Source of the DNA: Roseomonas mucosa ATCC BAA-692
GTDB taxonomy: Bacteria > Pseudomonadota > Alphaproteobacteria > Acetobacterales > Acetobacteraceae
DNA length: 64,000 nt
Direction of reading: 5' to 3'
NCBI RefSeq assembly: GCF_000622225.1
Contig: NZ_JHWD01000004.1
Coordinates: forward strand, 62,001-126,000
The position numbers were made by a program, and so were the translations under genes. Of the stretch, positions 1 through 7,280 are shown piece by piece. The number at the start of each line of letters is the position of its first letter. The first letter of the stretch is position 1. The notes beneath the pieces were generated by a model that was not told where the DNA came from, did no database searches, and saw only the letters and a program-made list of their open reading frames with translations.

Positions 1-305
1 TGGAGCCTGAGACATGGGCCCCATGCCATGATTTCGTTAGGGTTTAGAGGAACCGCTCCCTATATTGGCCTCGCACCGGGGATCGTAAGCCCGCCCCGGC
101 AGACATCAGATGATCGGAACCCTGCCGGTAAGGAAGGTGTCTCGCGGTATGCCACCTGCGTCCGCGGCACGCCCCTGTCGGCATCGCTCCATGAAACCAG
201 GGAGAATGGAGTGGCCAGTGCGTCGTTTCCTCCGTTCCCCTTTCAGGGCTGTTGGCTCGGAATGCGTGACTGCGCATTCCCAAAGGAAGTGGACACCAGG
301 GGACA
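1..305. other. non-coding stretch before the first gene
   Basis: No convincing gene lies here. The short open frames overlap each other on both strands and have no recognisable product. The main structure is a perfect 8-bp inverted repeat with a 6-nt loop at 259-280, only 25 nt before the hydrolase start, so it would sit in the 5' untranslated region of that gene. The upstream neighbour is outside the window. Confidence 0.5.
259..280 (+). promoter_or_regulatory. hairpin in the leader of the hydrolase gene
   Basis: The arms GGAATGCG and CGCATTCC pair perfectly around TGACTG. The element ends 25 nt before the ATG at 306, just upstream of an AGGGGA ribosome-binding site at about 297-302. It could be a 5' UTR stem-loop, an operator, or the terminator of an upstream gene. 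No T-run follows it, so a terminator is least likely. Confidence 0.35.
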
Positions 306-974
306 ATGCCTGAAGTGATGTTCGCCGGCCCCGATGGCCGGCTGGAGGGTCGCTACCACCATTCCAAGCGCCCGAATTCCCCCGTTGCCCTGATCCTCCA
401 TCCCCATCCGCTGCATGGCGGGACCATGAACAACCGTGTCGTGCACGGGCTTTATGGCCGTTTCCAGGCGATGGGCTTCTCGACCCTCCGCTTCAACTTC
501 CGGGGCGTGGGGAAGAGCCAGGGCCGCTATGACGGCGGCATCGGGGAGATCTCGGACGCGGCGGCGGCGCTCGACTTCCTGCAGGCGGTGAATCCCTCTG
601 CGCCCATGCTCTGGGTGGCCGGGTACTCCTTTGGTGCCTATGTCGGCATGCAGCTGCTGATGCGGCGGCCCGAGATGGGCGGCTTCGTCTCCATCTCCGC
701 CCCGGCCAGCCACTATGATTTCGGCTTCCTGGCCCCCTGCCCCTGCTCGGGCCTGATCCTGCACGGCGCGCAGGACGAGCTGGTGCCGGAAAGCAGCGTG
801 CGGAAGCTGGTGGACAAGCTGAACACGCAGAAGGGCGTGAAGATCGACTATCGCGTCATGGAAGGCGCGGGCCATGTCTTCACGCCCGACCAGACGGAGA
901 AGGTCTGCGACGCCACCGAGGACCATGTGATGTCGGTGCTGAACCGTGCCCGCATGTCCATGGCGGCGGACTGA
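306..974 (+). CDS. alpha/beta hydrolase, COG2945 type
   Basis: This 222-residue protein belongs to the small cytoplasmic alpha/beta hydrolases common in alphaproteobacteria. The nucleophile elbow GYSFG is at residues 106-110 (Ser108), and the likely acid and base are Asp157 (GAQDELVP) and His190 (GAGHVF). The early HPHPLHGG motif around residues 32-39 is typical of the family and likely helps form the oxyanion hole. The length is normal and there is no signal peptide. An AGGGGA ribosome-binding site precedes the ATG. The substrate is unknown. It appears monocistronic, because two strong hairpins follow the stop. Confidence 0.9.
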   Translation: MPEVMFAGPDGRLEGRYHHSKRPNSPVALILHPHPLHGGTMNNRVVHGLYGRFQAMGFSTLRFNFRGVGKSQGRYDGGIGEISDAAAALDFLQAVNPSAPMLWVAGYSFGAYVGMQLLMRRPEMGGFVSISAPASHYDFGFLAPCPCSGLILHGAQDELVPESSVRKLVDKLNTQKGVKIDYRVMEGAGHVFTPDQTEKVCDATEDHVMSVLNRARMSMAAD

Positions 975-1011
975 GACCTCCGGCCCGGACAAGGTCTTCC
1001 GTGTCTTCGCA

Positions 1012-1046
1012 GAACCGCCGGTTCCCTCGCTGGGAACCGGCGGTTC
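1012..1046. repeat. perfect 15-bp hairpin after the hydrolase gene
   Basis: Two perfect 15-bp arms (GAACCGCCGGTTCCC and its complement) flank the 5-nt loop TCGCT, 37 nt after the hydrolase stop. There is no T-tract on either side. It could be an RNA 3'-end stabiliser, a mobile palindromic repeat unit, or part of a small RNA. A separate, more conventional terminator follows at 1105-1136. Confidence 0.6.
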
Positions 1047-1104
1047 GCTGTTCCGGGGGTGGCGGAGGCCCGCCGTTTCCACGGTCCGGGTCGTGCCGGG
1101 CATG

Positions 1105-1136
1105 AAAAAAGGGCGCCCTGGACGGGGCGCCCTTCT
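1105..1136. terminator. bidirectional intrinsic terminator
   Basis: The arms GGGCGCCC (1111-1118) and GGGCGCCC (1125-1132) form an 8-bp stem with the loop TGGACG. Six A residues precede the stem and TTCTT follows it, so it can terminate both the hydrolase gene (plus strand) and the converging small membrane protein gene (minus strand). Confidence 0.8.
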
Positions 1137-1199
1137 TGTCGTTCCAGTCCGTTTCCGCTCCGGCCCCGCCCGCGGGCAGGCTGGCAGCAGCGGTCCGGT

Positions 1200-1406
1200 T
1201 CAGGCCGCCAGCGCCAGGGGCGCGTTCGGGCGGCGGAATTCCAGGATCAGCAGCCCGCCCACCAGCATCAGACAGGCGGTCATGGCGGCCAGCGCGACCG
1301 GGAGGGCCAGGAGCTGGCTGGCGCCGGCGCTGCCGAGCAGCGTGCCGACCACGGCCAGGATGGTGGCGATGCCGAGGAAGACGAGGGAGATGGCGAAGGA
1401 CTTCAT
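1200..1406 (-). CDS. small two-helix membrane protein
   Basis: This 68-residue hypothetical protein has two hydrophobic segments, about residues 4-24 and 32-55, followed by a short tail with FRR. The ATG at 1406 is chosen because GGGAGG lies about 10 nt upstream. The frame stays open far upstream (to 2258), but that extension runs antisense to the adjacent binding-protein gene and looks spurious. The gene converges with the hydrolase gene on the shared terminator at 1105-1136. I do not recognise a family. A cytoplasmic-membrane location is inferred from hydrophobicity. Confidence 0.65.
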   Translation of the reverse strand: MKSFAISLVFLGIATILAVVGTLLGSAGASQLLALPVALAAMTACLMLVGGLLILEFRRPNAPLALAA

Positions 1407-1595
1407 GATGCTGGGGCCTCCCAGGCCTGAGTGATCCGGCCGTTTCCGGCCTCTGAGGCGGAATCTGGGAGCCGCTCGCGGCACGGTGAGGACCCTTTTG
1501 TGGCATGAATCGGGCAAATGGACCGGCCGGTTCATGGCTGCCCCTCGATGGCCGCAGGGCCCGGCTTGCATGTTTCTTGCTGTCGGCTGGCGACC

Positions 1596-2477
1596 ATGAC
1601 CGTCACGAGATTCCATCCCGCCATGCGCCGCCTGCTTCTGCTCGCCGCCCTTCTCGCCCCGGCCTCCGTCAACCTTTCCGCCGCTGCCCGGGCGCAGTCC
1701 GGTCCCGCCCTGCTGCGCAGCGCCGTGGACGGCACCTTCGCCCCCCATGCCTTCCCGAAGCTGGATGGCGGCGTGCAGGGCTTCAACGTCGATCTCTTCA
1801 CCGAAGTCGCGAAACGGCTGGGCCGGCCGATCACCATCGACAGCGCCTCCTTCTCCGGTCTGGTGCCGGCGCTGAACGCCGGGCGCTACGACTTCCTCGC
1901 CGCGCCGGTGACCGTGACAAAGGAGCGGGCGGAGAACCTGCTCTTCACCGAGGGCTATCTCTACACCGAGTTCCAGTTCGGTATCCGCAAGGGCAATGCC
2001 CCGATCACTTCGCTCGACGACCTGAAGGGCAAGGCGATCGCGGTGAACAAGGGCAGCGCCTATGACGCCTGGGCGCAGGCGAACGCGCCGAAGCTGGGCT
2101 TCACCTACCAGACCTATGACACCAACCCGGATGCCGTGCAGGCGGTGGTGGCCGGACGTGCCTATGCCGTTCTCGCGGGCAATACGGTGGTGAAGTACGC
2201 GGCATCCCGGCAGCCGCAGCTCGTGCCGGACTTCGTCATCAAGGAGACCCGCGCCCACTGGGCCGCGCCCTTCCGCAAGGACGAGGTGGCGCTGCGCAAC
2301 CAGGTCGAGGACGTGCTGGAATGCATGAAGCGCGACGGCAGCCTAGCGAAGCTCAGCGAGAAGTGGTTCGGGGCGAGGCCGGCCGCCGACGATGCGGAGA
2401 ACACCCCCTTCCCCGGCTATGGCGTGCCCGGCCTGCCCGGCTACGACCCGGCACCGCATGAGCCGCGCTGCGGCTGA
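1596..2477 (+). CDS. polar amino-acid ABC transporter, periplasmic binding protein
   Basis: This is a family 3 extracellular solute-binding protein (SBP_bac_3, the HisJ/GlnH type), about 293 residues. A signal peptide follows the second methionine (MRRLLLLAALL) and is predicted to be cleaved near ARAQ. An equally plausible start is the ATG at 1623, and neither has a strong ribosome-binding site. Conserved features include the GFNVDLF segment and DDLKGKAIAVNKGSAY. A proline/glycine-rich tail of about 30 residues extends past the usual fold. Two permease genes follow within 20 nt each, so the three probably form one import operon. The ligand cannot be named from sequence. Confidence 0.9.
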   Translation: MTVTRFHPAMRRLLLLAALLAPASVNLSAAARAQSGPALLRSAVDGTFAPHAFPKLDGGVQGFNVDLFTEVAKRLGRPITIDSASFSGLVPALNAGRYDFLAAPVTVTKERAENLLFTEGYLYTEFQFGIRKGNAPITSLDDLKGKAIAVNKGSAYDAWAQANAPKLGFTYQTYDTNPDAVQAVVAGRAYAVLAGNTVVKYAASRQPQLVPDFVIKETRAHWAAPFRKDEVALRNQVEDVLECMKRDGSLAKLSEKWFGARPAADDAENTPFPGYGVPGLPGYDPAPHEPRCG

Positions 2478-2494
2478 AGACAGGTCCCTTCCCC

Positions 2495-3181
2495 GTGGAC
2501 TCGGGCTTCGTCTTCTCCTTCCTCAACGCCCGCGTCGCCGCCGAGTACTGGCCCCGCATCGCCGAGGGCTTCGCGCTGACCCTCGCGCTCGCCGCGCTGA
2601 TCGTCGTCGCGGGGCTCCTGGCGGGGCTCGTGCTGGCGGCGGTCCGGGCGCTGGGCATCCGGCCGCTGAACTGGCTGATCGTCTTCCTCGTGGACCTGTT
2701 CCGTGCCCTGCCGCCGCTGGTGATCCTCGTGCTGCTGTATTTCGGCCTGCCCTCGGCGGGAATGTCGCTCTCCGGCTTCTGGGCCACCTGGCTGGCGCTG
2801 ACGCTGGTGCTCGCCGCCTTCGCCGAGGAGATCTACTGGGCTGGCATCACCGCCGTGCCGCGCGGGCAATGGGATGCGGCGCGGGCGCTGGGCTTCCGCT
2901 TCCTGCCCGTGCTGTTCCTGGTGGTGCTGCCGCAGGCGGTGCGGATGGTGATCCCGCCGCTGACCAACCGCACCATCGCCATCACCAAGGGCACGGCGCT
3001 GGCCTCGGTGGTGGGGGTGTCGGAGATCCTCGGCGCGGCGCAGTCCTCGATGGCCTTCTCGGCCAACCCGACGCCGCTGACCCTGGGCGCGCTCGCCTAT
3101 GCGATCCTGTTCCTGCCGGTGGTCGGGCTGGGGCGCTGGATCGAGCGGCGCTTCACGCTCGGCCGGGCGCGGGGCGCCTGA
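2495..3181 (+). CDS. amino-acid ABC transporter permease (HisM/GlnP type)
   Basis: The protein is 228 residues with about five membrane helices, the usual size for the His/Glu/Gln/Arg permease family. The EAA loop can be seen in the second half (PRGQWDAARALGF, then LPQAVRMVIPPL), where the missing ATPase would dock. The start is a GTG at 2495, 17 nt after the binding-protein stop. The next permease begins 17 nt after this stop, and the two probably form a heterodimeric channel. Confidence 0.92.
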   Translation: MDSGFVFSFLNARVAAEYWPRIAEGFALTLALAALIVVAGLLAGLVLAAVRALGIRPLNWLIVFLVDLFRALPPLVILVLLYFGLPSAGMSLSGFWATWLALTLVLAAFAEEIYWAGITAVPRGQWDAARALGFRFLPVLFLVVLPQAVRMVIPPLTNRTIAITKGTALASVVGVSEILGAAQSSMAFSANPTPLTLGALAYAILFLPVVGLGRWIERRFTLGRARGA

Positions 3182-3198
3182 GATGAGGAACTCCTGAG

Positions 3199-3873
3199 AT
3201 GGAGGAATTCACCGCCGCCTTCCTGAACACCGAGATCATCGGGCAGGCGCTGCCGATCCTCTGGTCCGGGCTGAAGCAGACGCTGCTGCTTTCGCTGATG
3301 ACGGTGCCGCTCGGCATGCTGGGCGGGCTGATCCTGGCCTTCGCCTCGCGCGCCGGCACGCGCTGGATCGCCTGGCCCGCCGTGGCGCTCACGGATCTCT
3401 TCCGCGCCGTGCCGCCGCTGGTGCTGCTGGTCTTCCTCTATGCGGGCCTGCCCTTCCTCGGGCTGGACATCGGCGCCTGGGGCGCGGTGGCCGTGGGCTT
3501 CTTCCTGAACACCGGTGCCTATTACGGGGAGATCCTGCGCGCCGGGCTGGACAGCGTGCCGCGCGGCCAGACGGAGGCGGCGCGGGCGCTGGGGCTGCGC
3601 TCCTGGCAGGCCATGCTGCTGGTGATCCTGCCGCAGGCCCTGCGCAACGTGCTGCCGGACCTGGTGAGCAACACGCTGGAGGTGGTGAAGCTCACCTCCC
3701 TTGCCTCGGTGGTGGCGCTGCCGGAACTGCTCTTCCAGGCGCGGCAGGCGCAGAGCGTGACCTACAACGCCTCACCCATCGTGGCGGCGGCCCTCGCCTA
3801 TTTCCTGCTGCTCTGGCCCGTGGTGCGGCTGCTGTCGCGGCTGGAGAACCGTGCCGTGGCCGGCGGACGGTGA
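3199..3873 (+). CDS. amino-acid ABC transporter permease, second subunit
   Basis: The protein has 224 residues and five likely membrane helices. Its EAA loop is PRGQTEAARALGL followed by ILPQALRNVLPDL, matching the previous permease in arrangement. The sequence GAGATG overlaps a GAGGAACTCCTGAG ribosome-binding region. No ATP-binding subunit follows, because the next gene is on the opposite strand and encodes a cytochrome. The transporter therefore needs an ATPase encoded elsewhere. Confidence 0.92.
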   Translation: MEEFTAAFLNTEIIGQALPILWSGLKQTLLLSLMTVPLGMLGGLILAFASRAGTRWIAWPAVALTDLFRAVPPLVLLVFLYAGLPFLGLDIGAWGAVAVGFFLNTGAYYGEILRAGLDSVPRGQTEAARALGLRSWQAMLLVILPQALRNVLPDLVSNTLEVVKLTSLASVVALPELLFQARQAQSVTYNASPIVAAALAYFLLLWPVVRLLSRLENRAVAGGR

Positions 3874-3892
3874 GGGGCGAGCGGCGGCCCCG

Positions 3893-4714
3893 TCAGGGAC
3901 GCTGCGCCGCCATCTGCGCCAGATAGGCGATGAGGCTTTCCATGTCCCGCTCGGGAAGCTGTTCCTCGGTGAAGCCCGGCATCTTCTGGTCCGGCCAGTG
4001 GCGCAGGCTGGCCGGGTCGCGCAGGTAGCGGCGCAGGGAGGCGGGCTGGAAATACTCCACCGGGTTCATCGGGTGGTTGAGGTCCGGCCCCAGCATGGCC
4101 GTGCCACCGCCGTTGATCCGGTGGCAGGGCAGGCACTGGGTGACGAAGACCGTGAGGCCACGCCGGGCCGGGTGGCTGCCGGGCAGGGCCGGGTCCGGCT
4201 CCATCATCGGCCAGCGGGCCGTCGGCGAGGCGACATAGCGCAGGGTGGAAAGACGGTAGGTCCAGTACTTGGTCGGGATGCCGCCAGCCTCCGGCCTTTC
4301 CCACACGATGTAGAAGGGCCCCGTCCCCGCGGGTTTGCCGGGCATGGCGGGCCACGGGGCATCGGCCGGCTCGACGGCGATCCAGGCCCGGCTGCCCTCC
4401 TTGCCTCCGGTGCCGAGAACGGCACGCAGCGGGATCTGCGCCGCATAGCCATCCAGGGCGACGGTTTCCAGCGCGCTGTCCTCGGGCGGCGCCAGGCGAG
4501 ACAGGAGGGAGGCGAGCGGCACCGCCCTGTAGCGCCGAGGCTGACGATAGGCGGGGTCCGCCGCGATCTCGATCTCCGCCGCTTCGGGATGTTGCAGGAG
4601 TTCGCTGCTGTCGAAGCTCAGGCTCTCCACGCCGCTTTCGAGGCGCAGCGTGGCCGCGGCGGCGGGAAGCGACAGGGTCAGGCAAGCGGCCAGGATTGCC
4701 AGAATGGATGGCAT
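3893..4714 (-). CDS. periplasmic hybrid protein: molybdopterin-binding-like domain plus cytochrome c
   Basis: The 273-residue protein starts with a signal peptide (cleavage near AAAA, residues 18-21). Residues 22-165 resemble the non-catalytic part of oxidoreductase molybdopterin-binding domains (RAVPLASLL, LDGYAAQIPL, GPFYIVWERP), and I see no obvious molybdenum-ligand cysteine there. The C-terminal third is a class I cytochrome c with the haem motif CLPCH (194-198) and a likely axial Met245 in QKMPGF. It is probably an electron-transfer partner of a periplasmic dehydrogenase. The start at 4714 is preferred over upstream ones because it begins the signal peptide. The endonuclease gene lies 70 nt upstream on the same strand. 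Confidence 0.75.
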   Translation of the reverse strand: MPSILAILAACLTLSLPAAAATLRLESGVESLSFDSSELLQHPEAAEIEIAADPAYRQPRRYRAVPLASLLSRLAPPEDSALETVALDGYAAQIPLRAVLGTGGKEGSRAWIAVEPADAPWPAMPGKPAGTGPFYIVWERPEAGGIPTKYWTYRLSTLRYVASPTARWPMMEPDPALPGSHPARRGLTVFVTQCLPCHRINGGGTAMLGPDLNHPMNPVEYFQPASLRRYLRDPASLRHWPDQKMPGFTEEQLPERDMESLIAYLAQMAAQRP

Positions 4715-4784
4715 ACAGAAGCTCTCGTCCAGGTTGTTTCCAGCAAGGAACAATAAGCCTGAACGTGTGACAACCGATTCGTTC

Positions 4785-5555
4785 CTATCCCGGAAGGCCC
4801 TGGAAGCCCTCCCTTCCACCCACCGCCTCGCCCACCTTGCCACGCCGTTCCTGTCCGGTCGGACAGAGATCGAGCAGCACGCAGCGATGACAGGCCGGCT
4901 GGCGGAAGAAGCAGCACCGCTGGCCATGCAGCATCAGCACCTCGTGGTCGTCATAGACCTGCTGCGCGTCCCATTCGGGCGGCAGCATGGCCTCCAGCAC
5001 GCGGTGCGCCGGGCCGACGGCCAGCTTCGGCGGGATCAGCCCCAACCGGATGGCGACGCGGTGGTGGTGGCTGTCCACCGGCAGGGCACGGCGGCGCAGC
5101 GAGGAGAAGGACAGGACGGCCGCGCTGGTCTTCGGCCCGATGCCGGGCAGGGATTCGAGCCAGTCACGCGCCTCCGCCACTTCCATATCGGCGAGATGGC
5201 CCAGTTCCAGCCCTCCCCGCCGCTCGGTCAGGGCGCGCAGCGTGCGCTGCAGGGCCGGCGCCTTCGCCTCCGGCCATGTGCAGGGGGCAATGGCTGCCTC
5301 GACCTCGGCCACCGGCGCGTCCCGCACGCTTTCCCAGTCAGGGAAGCGCTCCCGCAACTGGCGGAAGGCCCGGGCGCTGTCGGCATTCTTCGTACGGTGC
5401 GAAAGCAGTGAGGAAACGAGTTCGTCCAGCGGGTCCAACGCGTGAAAATAGGCGATGGGACAGTGATAGGCCTCGCAGAGGCGGGCATGGACCTGCCGCA
5501 GCAAGGCGCGCGGGTCATCGGTGGAAGTCCTGCGGTCCTGCGGCATCTGGCCCAT
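4785..5555 (-). CDS. endonuclease III-family DNA glycosylase/lyase
   Basis: This is an HhH-GPD base-excision repair protein of 256 residues. The helix-hairpin-helix LPGIGPKT spans 136-143 with the candidate catalytic Lys142, and the candidate catalytic Asp161 lies in PVDSHHHR. A C-x6-C-x2-C-x5-C iron-sulphur motif is complete (Cys215, 222, 225, 231). The ATG at 5555 is chosen because GGAGAA lies about 9 nt upstream. It is a divergent family member and not a canonical Nth (for example PVDSHHHR in place of PVDTHVxR), so lesion specificity is uncertain. It is divergent from the downstream Bug receptor gene. Confidence 0.85.
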   Translation of the reverse strand: MGQMPQDRRTSTDDPRALLRQVHARLCEAYHCPIAYFHALDPLDELVSSLLSHRTKNADSARAFRQLRERFPDWESVRDAPVAEVEAAIAPCTWPEAKAPALQRTLRALTERRGGLELGHLADMEVAEARDWLESLPGIGPKTSAAVLSFSSLRRRALPVDSHHHRVAIRLGLIPPKLAVGPAHRVLEAMLPPEWDAQQVYDDHEVLMLHGQRCCFFRQPACHRCVLLDLCPTGQERRGKVGEAVGGREGFQGLPG

Positions 5556-5666
5556 GGTGCGTCGTTCTCCGGGAAGCAGGAGAACGCGCCCGCGTCCGGC
5601 CGGTTCGGTAGCGTGACAGCCTCCGGATGGCGTGATATTTTCCAAAAGTTAATCCATATGAATGAT

Positions 5667-5690
5667 GAACGACCTTTCAAAGGATCGTTC
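5667..5690. promoter_or_regulatory. imperfect 24-bp palindrome ahead of the Bug receptor
   Basis: GAACGA at the left end mirrors TCGTTC at the right end, and the CTTT/AAAG core also pairs, leaving few mismatches. It ends 4 nt before the GGAGGA ribosome-binding site at 5695. It may be an operator controlling the receptor gene or a leader stem-loop. Confidence 0.45.
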
Positions 5691-5708
5691 TTCCGGAGGA
5701 ATGCCTTC

Positions 5709-6716
5709 ATGACCGCCCGCCGCACCCGAAGGGCCACGCTGCTGGCCGCCTGCGGAACCCTGCTGGGCCTCGCCTGGGCCGGTGCCCAGCCGGTCCAGGC
5801 CCAGGACAAGGCCGCGGCGAACTATCCCGACCGCCCGATCCGCGTGATCGTGCCCTTCGGGGCCGGCGGCACCACCGACCTCGTGGCGCGGCTGGTCGGG
5901 CAGACCATGAGCAAGCGGCTGGGCCAGCCGGTGGTGGTGGAGAACCGCGCCGGGGCCGGCGGCAATATCGGCAGCGATGTCTGCGCCAAGTCCACGCCGG
6001 ATGGCTATACGCTCTGCGTCGGCACGATCAGCAGCCATGCGATCAATGCCAGCATCTATCCGAAGATGCCGTTCGACAGCCAGAAGGACTTCGCGCCGGT
6101 GGCGCTGCTGGCGACGCAGCCGAACATCCTCGTCGTGGCCAACAACGTGCCCGCCTCCAACGTGACGGAGCTGGTGGCGCTGATGAAGGCGAAGCCCGGC
6201 TCCTTCGACTACGGCTCCTCCGGCGTCGGAACCTCGATCCACCTGGCGGGCGTGCTGTTCCTGCAGATGACCGGCACGGATGCGGTACACGTGCCTTATC
6301 GCAGCAGCGGCCAGATCATGACCGAGATGCTGGGCGGCTCGCTGCCGATGAGCTTCGACAACTTCTCCTCCGCCTGGCCGCATGTGCGCGACGGGCGGCT
6401 GAAGGCGATCGGCGTCGGCTCCAGGGAGCGCATGAAGGTGGCGCCGGACGTGCCCGCGGTGGCGGAAACGCTGCCGGGCTTCGAATCCCTGTCCTGGCAC
6501 GGGCTCTTCGCTCCGGCGGGTACGCCGCCCGCCATCGTGGAGAAGCTGAACAGGGAGGCCCTGGCCTCGGTCCGGTCGCCAGAGGTGATGGCGCGCTACG
6601 AGGAGCTCGGGATCTCGTCCAGCAGCTTCACCCCGGCCGAGTTCAAGGATTTCGTGGCCGCCGAGACCAAGCGCTGGGGCGATGTCGCCCGGGCCGCGAA
6701 CGTGAAGGTGGAGTAG
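5709..6716 (+). CDS. Bug/TctC-family tripartite tricarboxylate transporter receptor
   Basis: The 335-residue periplasmic receptor has a clear signal peptide (RRTRRATLLAACGTLL, cleavage near QPVQAQ). It carries the family hallmark YPDRPIRVIVPFGAGG, then VVENRAGAGGNIG and DGYTL. The start at 5709 has an excellent ribosome-binding site (GGAGGA, 8-nt spacer). The frame is open upstream to 5442, but that part overlaps the endonuclease gene. No TctA or TctB membrane subunits are nearby, as is common for Bug proteins, so the ligand (often a carboxylate) is unknown. Confidence 0.92.
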   Translation: MTARRTRRATLLAACGTLLGLAWAGAQPVQAQDKAAANYPDRPIRVIVPFGAGGTTDLVARLVGQTMSKRLGQPVVVENRAGAGGNIGSDVCAKSTPDGYTLCVGTISSHAINASIYPKMPFDSQKDFAPVALLATQPNILVVANNVPASNVTELVALMKAKPGSFDYGSSGVGTSIHLAGVLFLQMTGTDAVHVPYRSSGQIMTEMLGGSLPMSFDNFSSAWPHVRDGRLKAIGVGSRERMKVAPDVPAVAETLPGFESLSWHGLFAPAGTPPAIVEKLNREALASVRSPEVMARYEELGISSSSFTPAEFKDFVAAETKRWGDVARAANVKVE

Positions 6717-6736
6717 GGCCCGCCGCCTTCTCCCCC

Positions 6737-6763
6737 GGAGGCGCCCGGCATCCGGGCGTCTCC
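6737..6763. terminator. hairpin between convergent genes
   Basis: GGAGGCGCCCGG pairs with CCGGGCGTCTCC around a 3-nt loop (one G-U pair), and GTTT follows on the plus strand. It sits between the Bug receptor stop and the converging rhodanese gene, so it probably terminates the receptor transcript. Confidence 0.65.
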
Positions 6764-6783
6764 GTTTCCGGGACTTTCCGTCT

Positions 6784-7197
6784 TCAGCGCTGCCGCCAGG
6801 GCATCCCCTCGGCCTTCCACCCCGCCACCGTGCCGCGGTGGCCGGAGGCATCGGGCGGCCCCTCGAACCCGTCCGCGACGTTGAAGGACTTCCTGTAGCC
6901 AGCGGCCTGCGCCGTCTGCGCCGCGGCAAGCGAACGCGCGCCGGAGCGGCAGATGAAGTAGAGCGCCGTTTCCGGCTTCGCCCCGGCCCGCCGCAGCATG
7001 TCGGCAAAGCCGCCATTGACCTGCATGGATGGATAGAGCTGCCAAGGGATCAGCACCGGCTGGCGCCCCAGTTCCGAAAGATCCGGCAGGCCCACGAAGT
7101 TCCACTCCGCGTCGGTCCGGACATCCACCAGCATCGCGTCCGGATCGTCGCGCAGCCTGTCCCAGACTAGGCCGGACGGCACATCCTCGATCGTCAT
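6784..7197 (-). CDS. rhodanese-domain protein
   Basis: This is a single-domain rhodanese-like protein of 137 residues or slightly fewer. The first conserved block is VDVRTDAEW (24-32) and the active-site loop is CRSGAR starting at Cys83. The family transfers sulphane sulphur to thiol acceptors, and the acceptor here is unknown. The ATG at 7197 is chosen because GAGG lies about 9 nt upstream. A small unconserved extension is possible from further upstream. It is divergent from the MFS gene, with starts about 80 nt apart. Confidence 0.88.
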   Translation of the reverse strand: MTIEDVPSGLVWDRLRDDPDAMLVDVRTDAEWNFVGLPDLSELGRQPVLIPWQLYPSMQVNGGFADMLRRAGAKPETALYFICRSGARSLAAAQTAQAAGYRKSFNVADGFEGPPDASGHRGTVAGWKAEGMPWRQR

Positions 7198-7280
7198 TCC
7201 AGGGCATCCTCGATCTGTTGGATGCAATCTGGTTTGATGCGGGCGCCGCGTCCATACAGGCCAGGGATCTCTTTCCGCGC

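Noticed and set aside
1200-2258. Extending the small membrane protein upstream to give 352 residues
   Set aside because: The extension runs antisense to the ABC binding protein. GGGAGG directly precedes the ATG at 1406, so the short version is preferred.
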